Shown in pieces: positions 27,140-35,878 of a stretch of 64,000 nt of DNA. This DNA is from Acetobacter aceti (lineage in GTDB: Bacteria; Pseudomonadota; Alphaproteobacteria; Acetobacterales; Acetobacteraceae). Location: positions 62,001 through 126,000 of the forward strand of contig NZ_CP014692.1 in NCBI RefSeq assembly GCF_002005445.1. Reading direction: 5' to 3'. Position 1 is the first letter of the stretch; every line of letters begins with the position of its first letter. The notes below the pieces were generated by a model that was given only the letters and a program-made list of their open reading frames with translations, did no database searches and had not been told where the DNA came from. The translations under genes and the position numbers were made by a program.

Positions 27140-28354
27140 ATGACAGGTGAAGACAGGGTTGCCGCCGGTTGGGAACGGCTGAACGCCCGGCTGGTGAAAG
27201 TCGGCCGTCCGGATGTCCATGACGAGCAGTTTCGCCGGACCGGCACGCTGGTCAATGCGTCGGTTTCCCGGGGTTCAACCGTGCTGTTTCCCGATCTGGA
27301 CACCATGCGGCGCGTGGGCGCCGAGCGTTACGAGCACACGCCGATCTACGGCGCGATGGGCTCCGCCGTTCAGCACGATCTGGAGCGGGCTATCGCGGCC
27401 ATCGAGGAAGGGCGCGATACACAGGTCGTGTCGTCCGGTCTCGCCGCCTGCACGACGGCGCTGCTGACATGGACCAGTTCCGGCGGTCACTGTCTGCTGC
27501 CGGATTCCTGCTACGGTCCGACCCGCCGGTTCGCCGACACGATGCTGCGTCGGTTCGGTGTCGAGTCCACCTATTACGATCCGATGATCTCCGAAGACGG
27601 GCTGCGCGAGATCATGCGACCGAATACGCAGGTCGTCTTCGCGGAAAGCCCCGGCAGTCACACGTTCGAGGTGCAGGATGTCCCCATGCTGGCCCGTGTG
27701 GCGCATGAAGGCGGGGCGCGGGTGCTGCTCGACAACACCTGGGGTTTCGGGGTCTTCATGCCCTTCACTCACGGAGTCGATGTGTCGATTCAGGCGCTGA
27801 CCAAATATCCGGGTGGTCATTCGGACGCCATTCTGGGAGCGATCACCGTCACCTCGGAAGAGGACTGGCACATGTTGCGGGACGCCTCGATCCAGTTGGG
27901 CCAGCTTGCCGGACCGGATGACTGCTGGCTGACCCTTCGTGGTTTGCGCAGCATGGGAGTGCGTCTGGCGCGTCAGGCCCGCACGGCGTGGCGGGTGGCA
28001 AACTGGCTGCGGGATCGTGGAGAGGTGGCGCAGGTACTCTATCCTGCGTTTGCGGATTGCCCGGGCCATGAATTCTGGGAGCGGGATTTCTCGGGAGCAG
28101 GTCCGTTATTCACCGTTGTTCTGACATCCAGCCATGACAAGGCCGCCATGGAACGGATGATCAACGGGCTCCAGCATTTCGGGATCGGGGCCTCCTGGGG
28201 GGGCTATGAAAGTCTGGTACTTCCCACGACTGGTGGTGTGTCCCGCTCCCTGCCAAACGCGCTGCCGGAAGGGGTGGCCTTCAGGCTGGCGATCGGGCTG
28301 GATGATGCGGCTGATCTGACTGCTGATCTGGAGCGTGGTTTTTCGCGCCTGTAA
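27140..28354 (+). CDS. metC: Cystathionine beta-lyase (PLP-dependent)
   Basis: A 404-residue enzyme of the Cys/Met metabolism PLP family. Residues of the cofactor site are visible: GAMGSAVQHDLERAIAAIEEG (phosphate contact), CYGPTRRF, VLLDNTWGFGVF (Asp of the PLP pyridine) and the Schiff-base lysine in IQALTKYPGGHSDAI. GGVSRSLPNALPEGVAFRLAIGLDDA gives the substrate-carboxylate arginine. It cleaves cystathionine to homocysteine in methionine synthesis. A TTG start at 27134 is possible, but the ATG at 27140 with GGGAG is better. It is read with the sulfurtransferase gene. Confidence 0.93.
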   Translation: MTGEDRVAAGWERLNARLVKVGRPDVHDEQFRRTGTLVNASVSRGSTVLFPDLDTMRRVGAERYEHTPIYGAMGSAVQHDLERAIAAIEEGRDTQVVSSGLAACTTALLTWTSSGGHCLLPDSCYGPTRRFADTMLRRFGVESTYYDPMISEDGLREIMRPNTQVVFAESPGSHTFEVQDVPMLARVAHEGGARVLLDNTWGFGVFMPFTHGVDVSIQALTKYPGGHSDAILGAITVTSEEDWHMLRDASIQLGQLAGPDDCWLTLRGLRSMGVRLARQARTAWRVANWLRDRGEVAQVLYPAFADCPGHEFWERDFSGAGPLFTVVLTSSHDKAAMERMINGLQHFGIGASWGGYESLVLPTTGGVSRSLPNALPEGVAFRLAIGLDDAADLTADLERGFSRL

Positions 28355-28390
28355 CGGAGGCGGAGAGCAGGCAGGATTGACCCTGAACAG

Positions 28391-28405
28391 GAACCAATGT
28401 AGAAC
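28391..28405 (+). promoter_or_regulatory. LexA (SOS) box of the alphaproteobacterial type
   Basis: GAACCAATGTAGAAC is GAAC-N7-GAAC, the reverse complement of the alphaproteobacterial direct-repeat SOS box GTTC-N7-GTTC. It lies 48-62 bp upstream of the lexA start, where LexA should repress its own gene. Confidence 0.85.
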
Positions 28406-28452
28406 AAAGCAGCTTCCGTAATAGATGATATCTTGGTAGAGGACTGGCCCCG

Positions 28453-29151
28453 ATGCTCACACGCAAACAGCATGAACTGTTGCTGTTCATCGATTCCTAT
28501 CTGGGTCAGACAGGTTTCTCGCCTTCCTTCGATGAAATGAAGGAAGCGCTCGGCCTGAAATCCAAGTCAGGCATTCACCGTCTGATCACAGCCCTTGAAG
28601 AGCGCGGTTTCATCCAGCGACGGCATAATCGGGCGCGGGCGCTGGAAGTGCTGCGTCTGCCTGAGCCTGTCCAGTTGTCACCGGCGGCTTCGTCCCGATC
28701 CCTGAACGTCATCAAGGGTGATTTTTCACAGCGGTTTGCTGGCGTGAAGACGGGTGAGGTGTCGGCGTCCATAAGTCTGCCGCTCTATGGCCGGATTGCG
28801 GCTGGTCTGCCGATAGAGGCCCTGAATGATCACAGCGAGCATGTGGAAGTGCCGATGGCGCTGCTGGGTCAGGGAGAGCATTACGCGCTGGAGGTTGCCG
28901 GCGATTCCATGATCGAGGCTGGCATTCTGGATGGTGACACGGTCATCATACGTCGGGAAGATCATGCCGAGAACGGTCAGATTATCGTCGCGCTCATTGA
29001 TGACGCCGAGGTGACACTCAAGCGGCTGCGAAAGAAGGGCAACACGATCGCCCTTGAAGCCGCCAATCCTGCTTATGAAACACGGATTGTTCCGGCTGAA
29101 CGTCTGAAAATTCAGGGTCGGCTGGTCGGATTGCTCCGCACATACCACTGA
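28453..29151 (+). CDS. lexA: LexA repressor
   Basis: A 232-residue SOS repressor and self-cleaving protease. The N-terminal winged helix is residues 1-65 ([50 protein letters not shown]). The peptidase S24 domain shows the Ala-Gly cleavage site in [12 protein letters not shown] (about residue 116), catalytic Ser in [15 protein letters not shown] (about 151) and Lys in [10 protein letters not shown] (about 189). Length and the long linker are typical of alphaproteobacterial LexA. A matching operator sits just upstream. Confidence 0.97.
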   Translation: MLTRKQHELLLFIDSYLGQTGFSPSFDEMKEALGLKSKSGIHRLITALEERGFIQRRHNRARALEVLRLPEPVQLSPAASSRSLNVIKGDFSQRFAGVKTGEVSASISLPLYGRIAAGLPIEALNDHSEHVEVPMALLGQGEHYALEVAGDSMIEAGILDGDTVIIRREDHAENGQIIVALIDDAEVTLKRLRKKGNTIALEAANPAYETRIVPAERLKIQGRLVGLLRTYH

Positions 29152-29218
29152 AGAAAGAGCCGGCTGTCTTCTCTTCGGGGATTGGCTGTGCAGACGTCCG
29201 AAAATTCTTTCATCATGA

Positions 29219-29300
29219 AGAAGTTTCTGGGCACCGCCTTTTTCCAAAAAGACGGCGATCTCTGAAGCTTTTTGAAAAGAGCTTCACCAAAAACTTTTAT
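29219..29300. repeat. Dispersed palindromic repeat, copy 3
   Basis: Read on the minus strand, AAAAGTTTTTGGTGAAGC, TTTTCAAAAAGCTTCAG and GCCGTCTTTTTGGAAAAAGGCGG line up in order with copy 1 at 422 over about 80 bases. It separates the convergent lexA and TonB-receptor genes. Confidence 0.75.
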
Positions 29301-29314
29301 TGGCAAGACCTCTC

Positions 29315-31567
29315 TTAAAACCGCTGCGAAATGCCTGTCAGAATGGTCCGTCTCAGCCCGTACTGAGGCGCGCCGACACCAATGCCTGAGCCACTGCGAA
29401 GCATGTAACGGCGATCGAAAAGGTTGGTAACATCCAGCCGCAGTTCAGTCCGTTTCAGGAACGGGGTATGGAACAGGTTGTCAAACGACTGAACCAGTCC
29501 AAGGTTGAAAGTGACGTACTGCGGCACGGATGCGCCGTTGGGGATCACTGAATCTTCGCGAAGACCACTGCCATAAACCATTGTTGCTGACAGACGCGTG
29601 GGATGATCTGTCTTGCGGAAGGCTGTGTAGCTGCCTCCTGCTGATGCGGTCCAGCGCTGGTCATGATCCACATGCACCCAGTGGTTGCTGATATAGGCAA
29701 GGTCGTCAGGCGTCATATTCCATTGGGCGGAAACAATGTCTTTTCCGATGGCGCGTGACCATGCGAAGTTTCCGTAAACAGTGAAGGGACCACGTGAATA
29801 GTCGGTGGTCACTTCATAGCCGTTGACCTGACCTCGTTTGTAATTGAACGCGGAGAGGATGATGGGAGACCCGAACTGTCCTTCGTCAATCATGTTGCGC
29901 GCCAGTTTGACATAGGCGTCGAAAGATGCGTGCCAGTGTGGCAGAATTTCCTGCGCGAAACCGGCGTCGAAGTAGTGGTCACGCTCAGCCTTGACCATCG
30001 TGTTCTGGAAATTCGGTGGCGCACCGGATGTGTTTGCGTATTTATTCAGCTGCGTTCCTCCGACCAGTTCAAACGGAGGCGGTGTGAAATAACGGGAATA
30101 ACCGGCGTGGAAGGCGCCGCCTCTCCAGGGGTTCCAGACAATGTTGATTCTGGGGCTGACCTGCTTGGAATGTGTGTATTCATCCACACCATCGAAACGC
30201 AGGCCGTAATTGATGGTCAGGTTCTTGACGGGACGCCATTCGTCCTGAGCATACAATCCGTAGATCCAGCCGGTGCGGCCCGTGCCATCATGAATGGACT
30301 GTGTCTGGCCGTCGAATTCCACGTTGCCATCATCGTCCGTGCCAGTTTGCGTATAGACAGTGGCATCCGATTTTGAAACGGTTCTTTCTACATAAGCCTG
30401 AAAACCGAATCTGACCGTGTGTTTCGGCGCTGCGCGCCATGTGAGATCGGTCTGATTGCCTGATGAAAAGACTGAACGCTGGGCGTGCTGGGCAATGCCG
30501 TTATAGACAAGATCGCCAAGTGGATCAGGAGAGTATCCCAGAGAACTGTACCGTGCGATTGCTGAAGTCTGCAGGCTGACTTTTCCCATTTCCTTCTGAA
30601 GCGACAGCATGCCGAAGTCAGTAATTTCTTTCTGCTGCTCGTGCAGGGAAGCACTGTTCACGCTGCCGTAGACCTGCTCCGAAAGGGCGCTGTTCAGGAA
30701 GGCCGGATTGGCAAACTGCCTTTGCTGACCAGGGTTGTTCGGAAGCTCATATTGAGCGTTCGAGACCCCGGCGATAAAGCTGATGCGTGTGTTTTCGTCA
30801 GCCGTGTAACGCAGATGTCCAAGAAAATGGTACTGATTGCTCAGATCATGGATCGCGTTGAAATCCGGTGTGGGATTTTCGATACCGACGCGGTTATGCA
30901 CGTAATCAGCCGTCGCGAAATAATCCCATTTCCCGGAATGCCCGCCATATTGCAGGGAAGGGAAGAAATAGTCACGAGCGCCACCATAAATGGAAGCATT
31001 GCCGCCGCTATCCGACGTACCGTTCTTTGTCATGATGTCGATCACGCCCGCCTGCAGAAATCCGTATTCGCTGGGCAACGCGCCTGTTGTCAGGGACATG
31101 GAATGCGCGAAACGGGTCATGAGCGTCTGTCCGAAGACGCTCAGCCCTTCAGGAAGGGCTACACCATCGAGGCGGAACTGCACCTCGTTATGATCGCCAC
31201 GAATATGGATCTGTCCGTAGCTGTCCTGCGCAACGCCTGGAGCCTGTAATAGAACCGCGTTGAGTGGGGTGTTATCGCCACCGGGAATTCTTTCGATATC
31301 CGCACGGGAGAAATGATACACGCTTGCGCCGGTCGATGGCTGCAGGCTGGCTCTCTGCTTGTCCAGATGCGCCGTGACGATGATGTGCTCGTCCTGGGTG
31401 GCTGTCACCGCTTTGATCGGAGCTGTTTTAACAGGTGCTTGTACAGCAGGGGGCGGGGGTGTCGTCGTTCCGGTTTCTGCGGCATGCGCAGGCGTGAGGA
31501 CGTGCCGGGAGAGCAGCAACGGGCTGGCGACGAGCAGAAAGGTGATGGGATGGACAGGGCGGTTCAT
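29315..31567 (-). CDS. TonB-dependent outer-membrane receptor
   Basis: A 750-residue receptor with a signal peptide (residues 1-29), a Pro-rich spacer and a plug domain (ASVYHFSRADIERIPGGDNTPLNAVLLQAPGVAQD, QIHIRGDHNEVQFRLDGVALP). The barrel follows to the terminal LRRTILTGISQRF, ending in Phe. TonB-box candidate EHIIVTAH is at about residue 60. Energy from TonB-ExbBD would drive uptake of an unknown large substrate; iron-siderophore and sugars are both possible. The carboxy-terminal pattern LRLDVTNLFDRRYMLRSGSGIGV is standard. A 20-bp palindrome sits in its promoter region, and a sugar porter lies upstream on the same strand. Confidence 0.95.
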   Translation of the reverse strand: MNRPVHPITFLLVASPLLLSRHVLTPAHAAETGTTTPPPPAVQAPVKTAPIKAVTATQDEHIIVTAHLDKQRASLQPSTGASVYHFSRADIERIPGGDNTPLNAVLLQAPGVAQDSYGQIHIRGDHNEVQFRLDGVALPEGLSVFGQTLMTRFAHSMSLTTGALPSEYGFLQAGVIDIMTKNGTSDSGGNASIYGGARDYFFPSLQYGGHSGKWDYFATADYVHNRVGIENPTPDFNAIHDLSNQYHFLGHLRYTADENTRISFIAGVSNAQYELPNNPGQQRQFANPAFLNSALSEQVYGSVNSASLHEQQKEITDFGMLSLQKEMGKVSLQTSAIARYSSLGYSPDPLGDLVYNGIAQHAQRSVFSSGNQTDLTWRAAPKHTVRFGFQAYVERTVSKSDATVYTQTGTDDDGNVEFDGQTQSIHDGTGRTGWIYGLYAQDEWRPVKNLTINYGLRFDGVDEYTHSKQVSPRINIVWNPWRGGAFHAGYSRYFTPPPFELVGGTQLNKYANTSGAPPNFQNTMVKAERDHYFDAGFAQEILPHWHASFDAYVKLARNMIDEGQFGSPIILSAFNYKRGQVNGYEVTTDYSRGPFTVYGNFAWSRAIGKDIVSAQWNMTPDDLAYISNHWVHVDHDQRWTASAGGSYTAFRKTDHPTRLSATMVYGSGLREDSVIPNGASVPQYVTFNLGLVQSFDNLFHTPFLKRTELRLDVTNLFDRRYMLRSGSGIGVGAPQYGLRRTILTGISQRF

Positions 31568-31605
31568 TGAGCATCCGGACTGACTGATTTATGCTCTCCA
31601 TACTA

Positions 31606-31625
31606 TGTTATGTTATAACATAACA
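31606..31625. promoter_or_regulatory. Perfect 20-bp palindrome, candidate operator of the TonB receptor gene
   Basis: TGTTATGTTA is followed directly by its reverse complement TAACATAACA, with no spacer. Each half holds two copies of TGTTA. It lies 39-58 bp upstream of the receptor start, in the core promoter zone, so a dimeric repressor is likely. The regulator cannot be named. Confidence 0.6.
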
Positions 31626-31691
31626 ATACCTAAAATGTCGAAAAACCCTTGCGGGACAGATTGCCGCGCGATGTTGCTGAACCGCCAAAGC

Positions 31692-31725
31692 AAAAACGCT
31701 GCTCCGGTTCAAAACCGAAGCAGCG
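31692..31725 (-). terminator. Rho-independent terminator of the sugar porter gene
   Basis: Read on the minus strand, CGCTGCTTCGGTT and AACCGGAGCAGCG form a 13-bp stem with one T-G wobble and a short TTG loop, followed at once by five T. It lies 55 bp after the porter stop at 31780. Confidence 0.85.
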
Positions 31726-31779
31726 CCATCCGGAAGGTCGATGTTTCTGTTCCAGCCCTGTGAGGACTGGAACACAGTG

Positions 31780-33252
31780 TCAGAGATTATCGATGATCTT
31801 CGGGCTCTGCCCAATTCTCGGACGGAAGGTGCCCTGACGCAGCGTCGTCTCGATGTTTTCAAGAGAGGCTCCGGCGGTTTCAGGAACCAGCAGAAAGACG
31901 AAGATCACGCTGACAAGGTTAACCCCGGCATAGAACCACATGGTGCCGCCAAGCGTCAGGGTCTGCACCAGTTCCAGCGTAGTGGCTGTGACAACGAGGT
32001 TGCTGCCCCACAGAACGGCAGCATGGGCGCTGGTCGCAGCGCCACGCATCGGCAGCGGGAACATTTCCGCGCCGGTCAGCCAGCCGACAACCTGAATACC
32101 GCCGGAATTGAACAGCATGAACAGCAGCAGGAAGGCCAAAACCGCGAAGCTGCCGACGCTGCCGGGAGCCGGATGCAGCGCGAAGCAGATTCCCAGACCG
32201 ACAAGGCTGAGCACTGCTCCCGGTCCCATGATCAGCATCAGGCGACGACGGCCAATCCGGTCCACGAACAGGCAACCGAGCAGGGTCATCACGCAGTAGA
32301 CGATCGCTACGCCAAGGCTGGCCCAGAGCGACCATTGCGGACCAAAACCTGCATCGGTCAGAAAGGTCGGCGTATAGTAGATCATCATCTCCAGACCACC
32401 GGCCTGCGTGAAGAAAGCCACGCCGAGCGCCGCGATGACCGCAGGGCGCACCCATGGCAGCATGAGCCCTTTCCAGCCCCGCTCCGTGGTGTCGATTTTC
32501 TGCATGTTCGAGTGAATTTCCCGAACTTCTTTCTGAACGCTCTCACGGGTGTTGCGGATGCGTCCAAGCTGTTCAGCCGCAACGTCCAGCCCTTCGTTAC
32601 GGGCGGCCCAGCGCGGGCTTTTGGGCAGAAAGAACATCACGATGAAAACGAATGCCGCCGGGAGTGCTGCGGCAGCCACCATCGGGCGCCAGCCCCATTC
32701 ATCACGCATCATCAGTCCGGCAATGTTGGCGAGAAGAATCCCGATACCGATTGCTACATTGAACAGGGTGACGAGATTACCGCGTCTTGCCGGAGGAGCC
32801 AGTTCGGAAATGTAGGTCGGCACAACCTGCGTAGAGCCGCCAACAGCAAGGCCAAGAAAAAAACGTGCTGTAATCAGAAGGTTTATGCTTGGCGCCAGTG
32901 AGCAGGCAATCGATCCCATGACAAAAATTGCTGTCACAAAGATGACGGTGGCCCGGCGGCCGAATTTTTCAGAGGACCAGCCGAAACCGATCGCCCCGAC
33001 TGCCGCGCCCGCGAGAATGGCAGAGGCCACCCATTCCTGCTGGGTGATGGTCAGGTGGAAGTCCTGCTTGATCAGCAGAAGCGCACCGGAAATGATTCCT
33101 GTATCGTATCCATAGAGGCCGCCGCAGATGGCGGCCACGACGGTTGCGATCCATAAGGTTTTATCGGCGTTTGGCGAGATCTGAACCGATTTCAAGACAG
33201 ATGCCAGAGTTGGCCCTGTGCTGTTTGTCGTGGTCAAGTGTGTGTTCTCCAT
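31780..33252 (-). CDS. Sugar porter (major facilitator superfamily)
   Basis: A 490-residue 12-helix transporter with the sugar-porter signatures GGLYGYDTGIISGALLLI (helix 1), WSSEKFGRRATVIF (loop 2-3), RFFLGLAVGGSTQVVPTYISELAPPARRG (helix 4 and loop), PKSPRWAARNEG (end of helix 6), VDRIGRRRLMLI (loop 8-9) and VPETAG (after helix 12). It is probably a proton symporter for a hexose or pentose in the inner membrane, related to GalP/XylE. AGGA precedes the start ATG at 33252. It has its own terminator. It may work with the TonB receptor downstream, which is separated from it by that terminator. Confidence 0.93.
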   Translation of the reverse strand: MENTHLTTTNSTGPTLASVLKSVQISPNADKTLWIATVVAAICGGLYGYDTGIISGALLLIKQDFHLTITQQEWVASAILAGAAVGAIGFGWSSEKFGRRATVIFVTAIFVMGSIACSLAPSINLLITARFFLGLAVGGSTQVVPTYISELAPPARRGNLVTLFNVAIGIGILLANIAGLMMRDEWGWRPMVAAAALPAAFVFIVMFFLPKSPRWAARNEGLDVAAEQLGRIRNTRESVQKEVREIHSNMQKIDTTERGWKGLMLPWVRPAVIAALGVAFFTQAGGLEMMIYYTPTFLTDAGFGPQWSLWASLGVAIVYCVMTLLGCLFVDRIGRRRLMLIMGPGAVLSLVGLGICFALHPAPGSVGSFAVLAFLLLFMLFNSGGIQVVGWLTGAEMFPLPMRGAATSAHAAVLWGSNLVVTATTLELVQTLTLGGTMWFYAGVNLVSVIFVFLLVPETAGASLENIETTLRQGTFRPRIGQSPKIIDNL

Positions 33253-33838
33253 AGTGACATTCCTGAAAAGAAAGAAATCTTTTCGGAGGGTAAAAGTTCC
33301 CGCAGCAAGCTATTCAGTCTTGCTTTTGTAATCCTGTGTGACCGGGACTCTCTACTGAAGTCGGATCAGGGAGAAATGTTCTGGCTTCAAAATCCCAGAG
33401 AGCCTTCACTCACTTCACGATATGCGCAGACATCATTGCATTATGAAATCTTGTTTCATTAAATGCGATTTGTAATTTTTATCTTTAATGTTTTTTCTCT
33501 GCGCTGCGAAACATTACTACGAATTCAGGGTTTTGTGAACATTTAATTTTTAAAAAAGAAAATATTTTAGAAAGTTATTTTTATATAAAGAAAATTTTTA
33601 AAATATATTATTTTATTGTCGGTGGTGTCCTGTGGTTGCCGTCCATGCATTCATAAAAAATTATGGATTCCGCACATCGTAAAGAGAGGCTCTCTCCATT
33701 GAATTGAAAGTGGGCCTCTGCTTCTGCCCCCCCCGCTTGATTCTATGCCTCCTGTCAGGAAAGGTTCAGGACGGATATGGCTTTCGAGATTCTTATCGAT
33801 TAGGCTTCATGGGCAAAGGTTGACAGTATTATCCATGA
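33253..33838. other. AT-rich gap marking the left edge of an accessory island
   Basis: No supported gene. From about 33460 to 33620 the sequence is strongly AT-rich with runs of A and T, unlike the GC-rich neighbours. A run of eight C lies at 33727-33734. The first part should hold the promoter of the sugar porter on the minus strand. The remainder lies directly before a truncated transposase. Confidence 0.5.
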
Positions 33839-34275
33839 TTGATTCAACGCTGCTTTTTGGAGGCATCGTCGGGCGAGCGGATTGGACTTTCAGACAAGGA
33901 ATGGACCATCATCGGGACGCTGCTTTCGCCAGAGACGGGTCGTGGCTGCCGTCCTGCACAAGACAATCGTCTGTATTTTGGAGGCATGATGTGGATTGCC
34001 CGAACCGGATCGCAATGGCGTCACTTGCCTGATGACTATGGCAGGTGGAACAGTGTGTTCCGCCGTTACCGACGATGGGTGACGACAGGCGTGTTCGATG
34101 CGATGCTCGAAATCCTGGCTGAAATGGTCGGGCGGGATACCAATGCCGACATGATCGACAGCACCGTGATTCGGGCACATCATTGTGCCATCGGTATAAA
34201 AAAGGGTCTCAGGAAACCGGGGCGGTTGGCCGATCGCGCGGTGGTTCTACCACCAGACTGCACGCCCGATGCGAC
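33839..34275 (+). pseudogene. IS5-family transposase remnant (orfA with the beginning of orfB)
   Basis: The first frame encodes IGLSDKEWTIIGTLLSPETG, QDNRLYFGGMMWIARTGSQWRHLP and RRYRRWVTTGVFDAMLEIL, then DMIDSTVIRAHHCAIGIKKG, the pattern of IS5-group OrfA. After AAAAAAGGG (34198-34206) the expected OrfB continues in another frame (SQETGAVGRSRGGSTTRLHARCD), the usual site of programmed frameshifting in this family. The OrfB sequence stops at about 34270, where the catalytic DDE part should begin, so the element is truncated and cannot be active. Confidence 0.8.
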
Positions 34276-34365
34276 GTCATCATCTTCTTCATTCCCGCGC
34301 TCTGTCCTGCGCTTTACCTGCTGGCCGTCGCCTGCTGCCGTGAGCACAGGCAGGAGGAAAAACGC

Positions 34366-34797
34366 ATGAACTGGGCGCATGACATTCAGGCGGCTTGCGG
34401 AGGCATGCTGATCGGCCTCTCGGCGGCGCTCTTTCTGCTGCTCGACGGGCGGGTCGCCGGCATCAGCGGCATCCTCGGCGGTCTTCTCAGGCGCTGGAAC
34501 CGCGCGACCGCCGGCAACGTCGCCTTCATCGCGGGGCTTCTGCTGGCCGGCCCGTTCTATCGGGTCTTTACCGGGAGATGGCCGGCTGTCCATATCGCCG
34601 CTTCCTTGCCCGTGCTCGTGCTGGCTGGGCTGCTGGTTGGTTTCGGTACGCGACTGGGATCGGGTTGCACCAGCGGGCACGGCGTCTGCGGACTGGCTCG
34701 CCTGTCCAGTCGTTCGGCGGTGGCTGTCGCCACCTTCATGATCACGGCGTTCATCACCGTATTCGTCACCCGGCACCTGATAGGAGGTGGATCGTGA
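34366..34797 (+). CDS. YeeE/YedE-family membrane protein, first half (PmpA-like)
   Basis: A 143-residue protein with four hydrophobic segments and the family motif GFGTRLGSGCTSGHGVCGLARLSSRS, whose Cys residue is the one implicated in carrying thiosulfate or another sulfur compound through the channel in this family. The ATG at 34366 has AGGAGGAAAAACGC before it. The frame is open upstream into the IS5 remnant, an accident of fusion. It overlaps the next gene by four bases (GTGA). Together the two make the split form of the YeeE/YedE transporter, seen with sulfur-oxidation and persulfide genes. Confidence 0.88.
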   Translation: MNWAHDIQAACGGMLIGLSAALFLLLDGRVAGISGILGGLLRRWNRATAGNVAFIAGLLLAGPFYRVFTGRWPAVHIAASLPVLVLAGLLVGFGTRLGSGCTSGHGVCGLARLSSRSAVAVATFMITAFITVFVTRHLIGGGS

Positions 34798-35195
34798 GCA
34801 TCATCGTTGCCCTCGGCTGTGGGCTGTTGTTTGGCCTTGGCCTCGCCCTGTCCGGCATGGTCGATCCGGCGCGTGTGCTGGGGTTCCTCGACCTTGCCGG
34901 AGCGTGGGACCCGACCTTGATCTTCGTATTGGGCGGCGCGGTCTCTGTCTCTTTTCTGGGTTATCGTCTGTCGCGCTTGATGACGCGGCCAGTCTGCACA
35001 GAACATTTCGACTTGCCCACCCGAACCGTGATCGATCGCCGTCTCATCGGCGGGGCGGCATTGTTCGGGGTTGGATGGGGGTTGGTGGGGTTATGTCCTG
35101 GACCGGCTATCGTGTCACTGGGGCTCGCGCAAGGTGACGGCGCGGTGTTCGTCGTTGCAATGATGGCGGGCATGTTGGTCGAATCATTATATTGA
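34794..35195 (+). CDS. YeeE/YedE-family membrane protein, second half (PmpB/DUF6691-like)
   Basis: A 133-residue protein with four membrane segments and the paired motifs GLLFGLGLALSGMVDPARVLGFLDLAGAWDPTLIFVLGGA and GWGLVGLCPGPAIVSL. The Cys in GLCPGP corresponds to the second conserved cysteine of the family. The GTG start follows TAGGAGGTGG. It is translationally coupled to the first half. In many Proteobacteria these pairs accompany a rhodanese or beta-lactamase-like persulfide dioxygenase; neither is present here, so the pair looks like an isolated piece of a sulfur locus cut by the IS element. Confidence 0.88.
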   Translation: MSIIVALGCGLLFGLGLALSGMVDPARVLGFLDLAGAWDPTLIFVLGGAVSVSFLGYRLSRLMTRPVCTEHFDLPTRTVIDRRLIGGAALFGVGWGLVGLCPGPAIVSLGLAQGDGAVFVVAMMAGMLVESLY

Positions 35196-35487
35196 GCAGG
35201 TGTAGCGACGTTTTCCAGCATAAGGCATGTAAAGGCGGTGAACCGGAGGCTTGGGAGTCTCCGGGTCGGCGTCGCGACAGGCGCGGCGATCGACGCGGCA
35301 GCGCGCCCTTATCTTTATCCGGTATATGTCGCGCCGCGCCCTATGCCATGACGCCGTTTTTTTTGAGGGACCGCTCCTCGGCGGTCGCAGGAAAATTCCC
35401 AGCGATCGGAACGGTTCTGCTCCTCTCGTCCTGCGCTGGTGCCCATGTTCGGAATCCCGTGAAAGTACATGAGTTTCTCTAGAAATT

Positions 35488-35790
35488 TTCCAATCATGAT
35501 CAGATCCTCGCCGAGTTCCCGCGCATCGGATGCAAAGGAATGACGAAGGTCGTGAATGCGGACGTCCTCCAGTCAGGCTTCCTTTCGTATGCGCCGCCAC
35601 GGCTTCTCCAGATCGACCGGATGGCGAAATGGCAACGGTTCCTCAATGAGCGAGTGCGGGATGTCGTAGAGCAGAAGACCGCCGATACGGGGACATAAGG
35701 CGGTACCTTTTCGGGATATTTGACCAGGAATTGGACTGTCGGCTTTTGGAGTCCGTCCAACGTCATTGTTTATGATTACAGCGGTTTGTG
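35488..35790 (-). pseudogene. Tyrosine-recombinase (integrase) remnant, copy A
   Basis: Read on the minus strand the segment gives PHSLIEEPLPFRHPVDLEKPWRRIRKEA, then a stop, then LEDVRIHDLRHSFASDARELGEDLIMIGKF: the box II region (HDLRH) of a phage-type integrase with a nonsense mutation and loss of the C-terminal tyrosine part. It is about 85-90% identical in DNA over roughly 135 bp to copy B at 40573-40707, by eye. The region 35196-35487 contains nothing I can name. Confidence 0.75.
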
Positions 35791-35878
35791 ACCATCGATC
35801 GAGAAACCCGAAAATAGGCTTTCGTCGAGTATTGCAAAATATGTCCACCTCCAATATGAGAATGCATCGCATTTAAAA

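Noticed and set aside
33727..33734. Run of eight C as a possible phase-variation tract
   Set aside because: No supported gene or promoter overlaps it, so slippage would have no visible effect.
33839..34275. Functional IS5-type insertion sequence
   Set aside because: The catalytic part of OrfB and the right end are missing and I could not find paired terminal inverted repeats.
35239..35352. 38-codon frame ending YLYPVYVAPRPMP after the second YeeE gene
   Set aside because: Too short, GTG start without ribosome-binding site and no known family, although it cannot be excluded.
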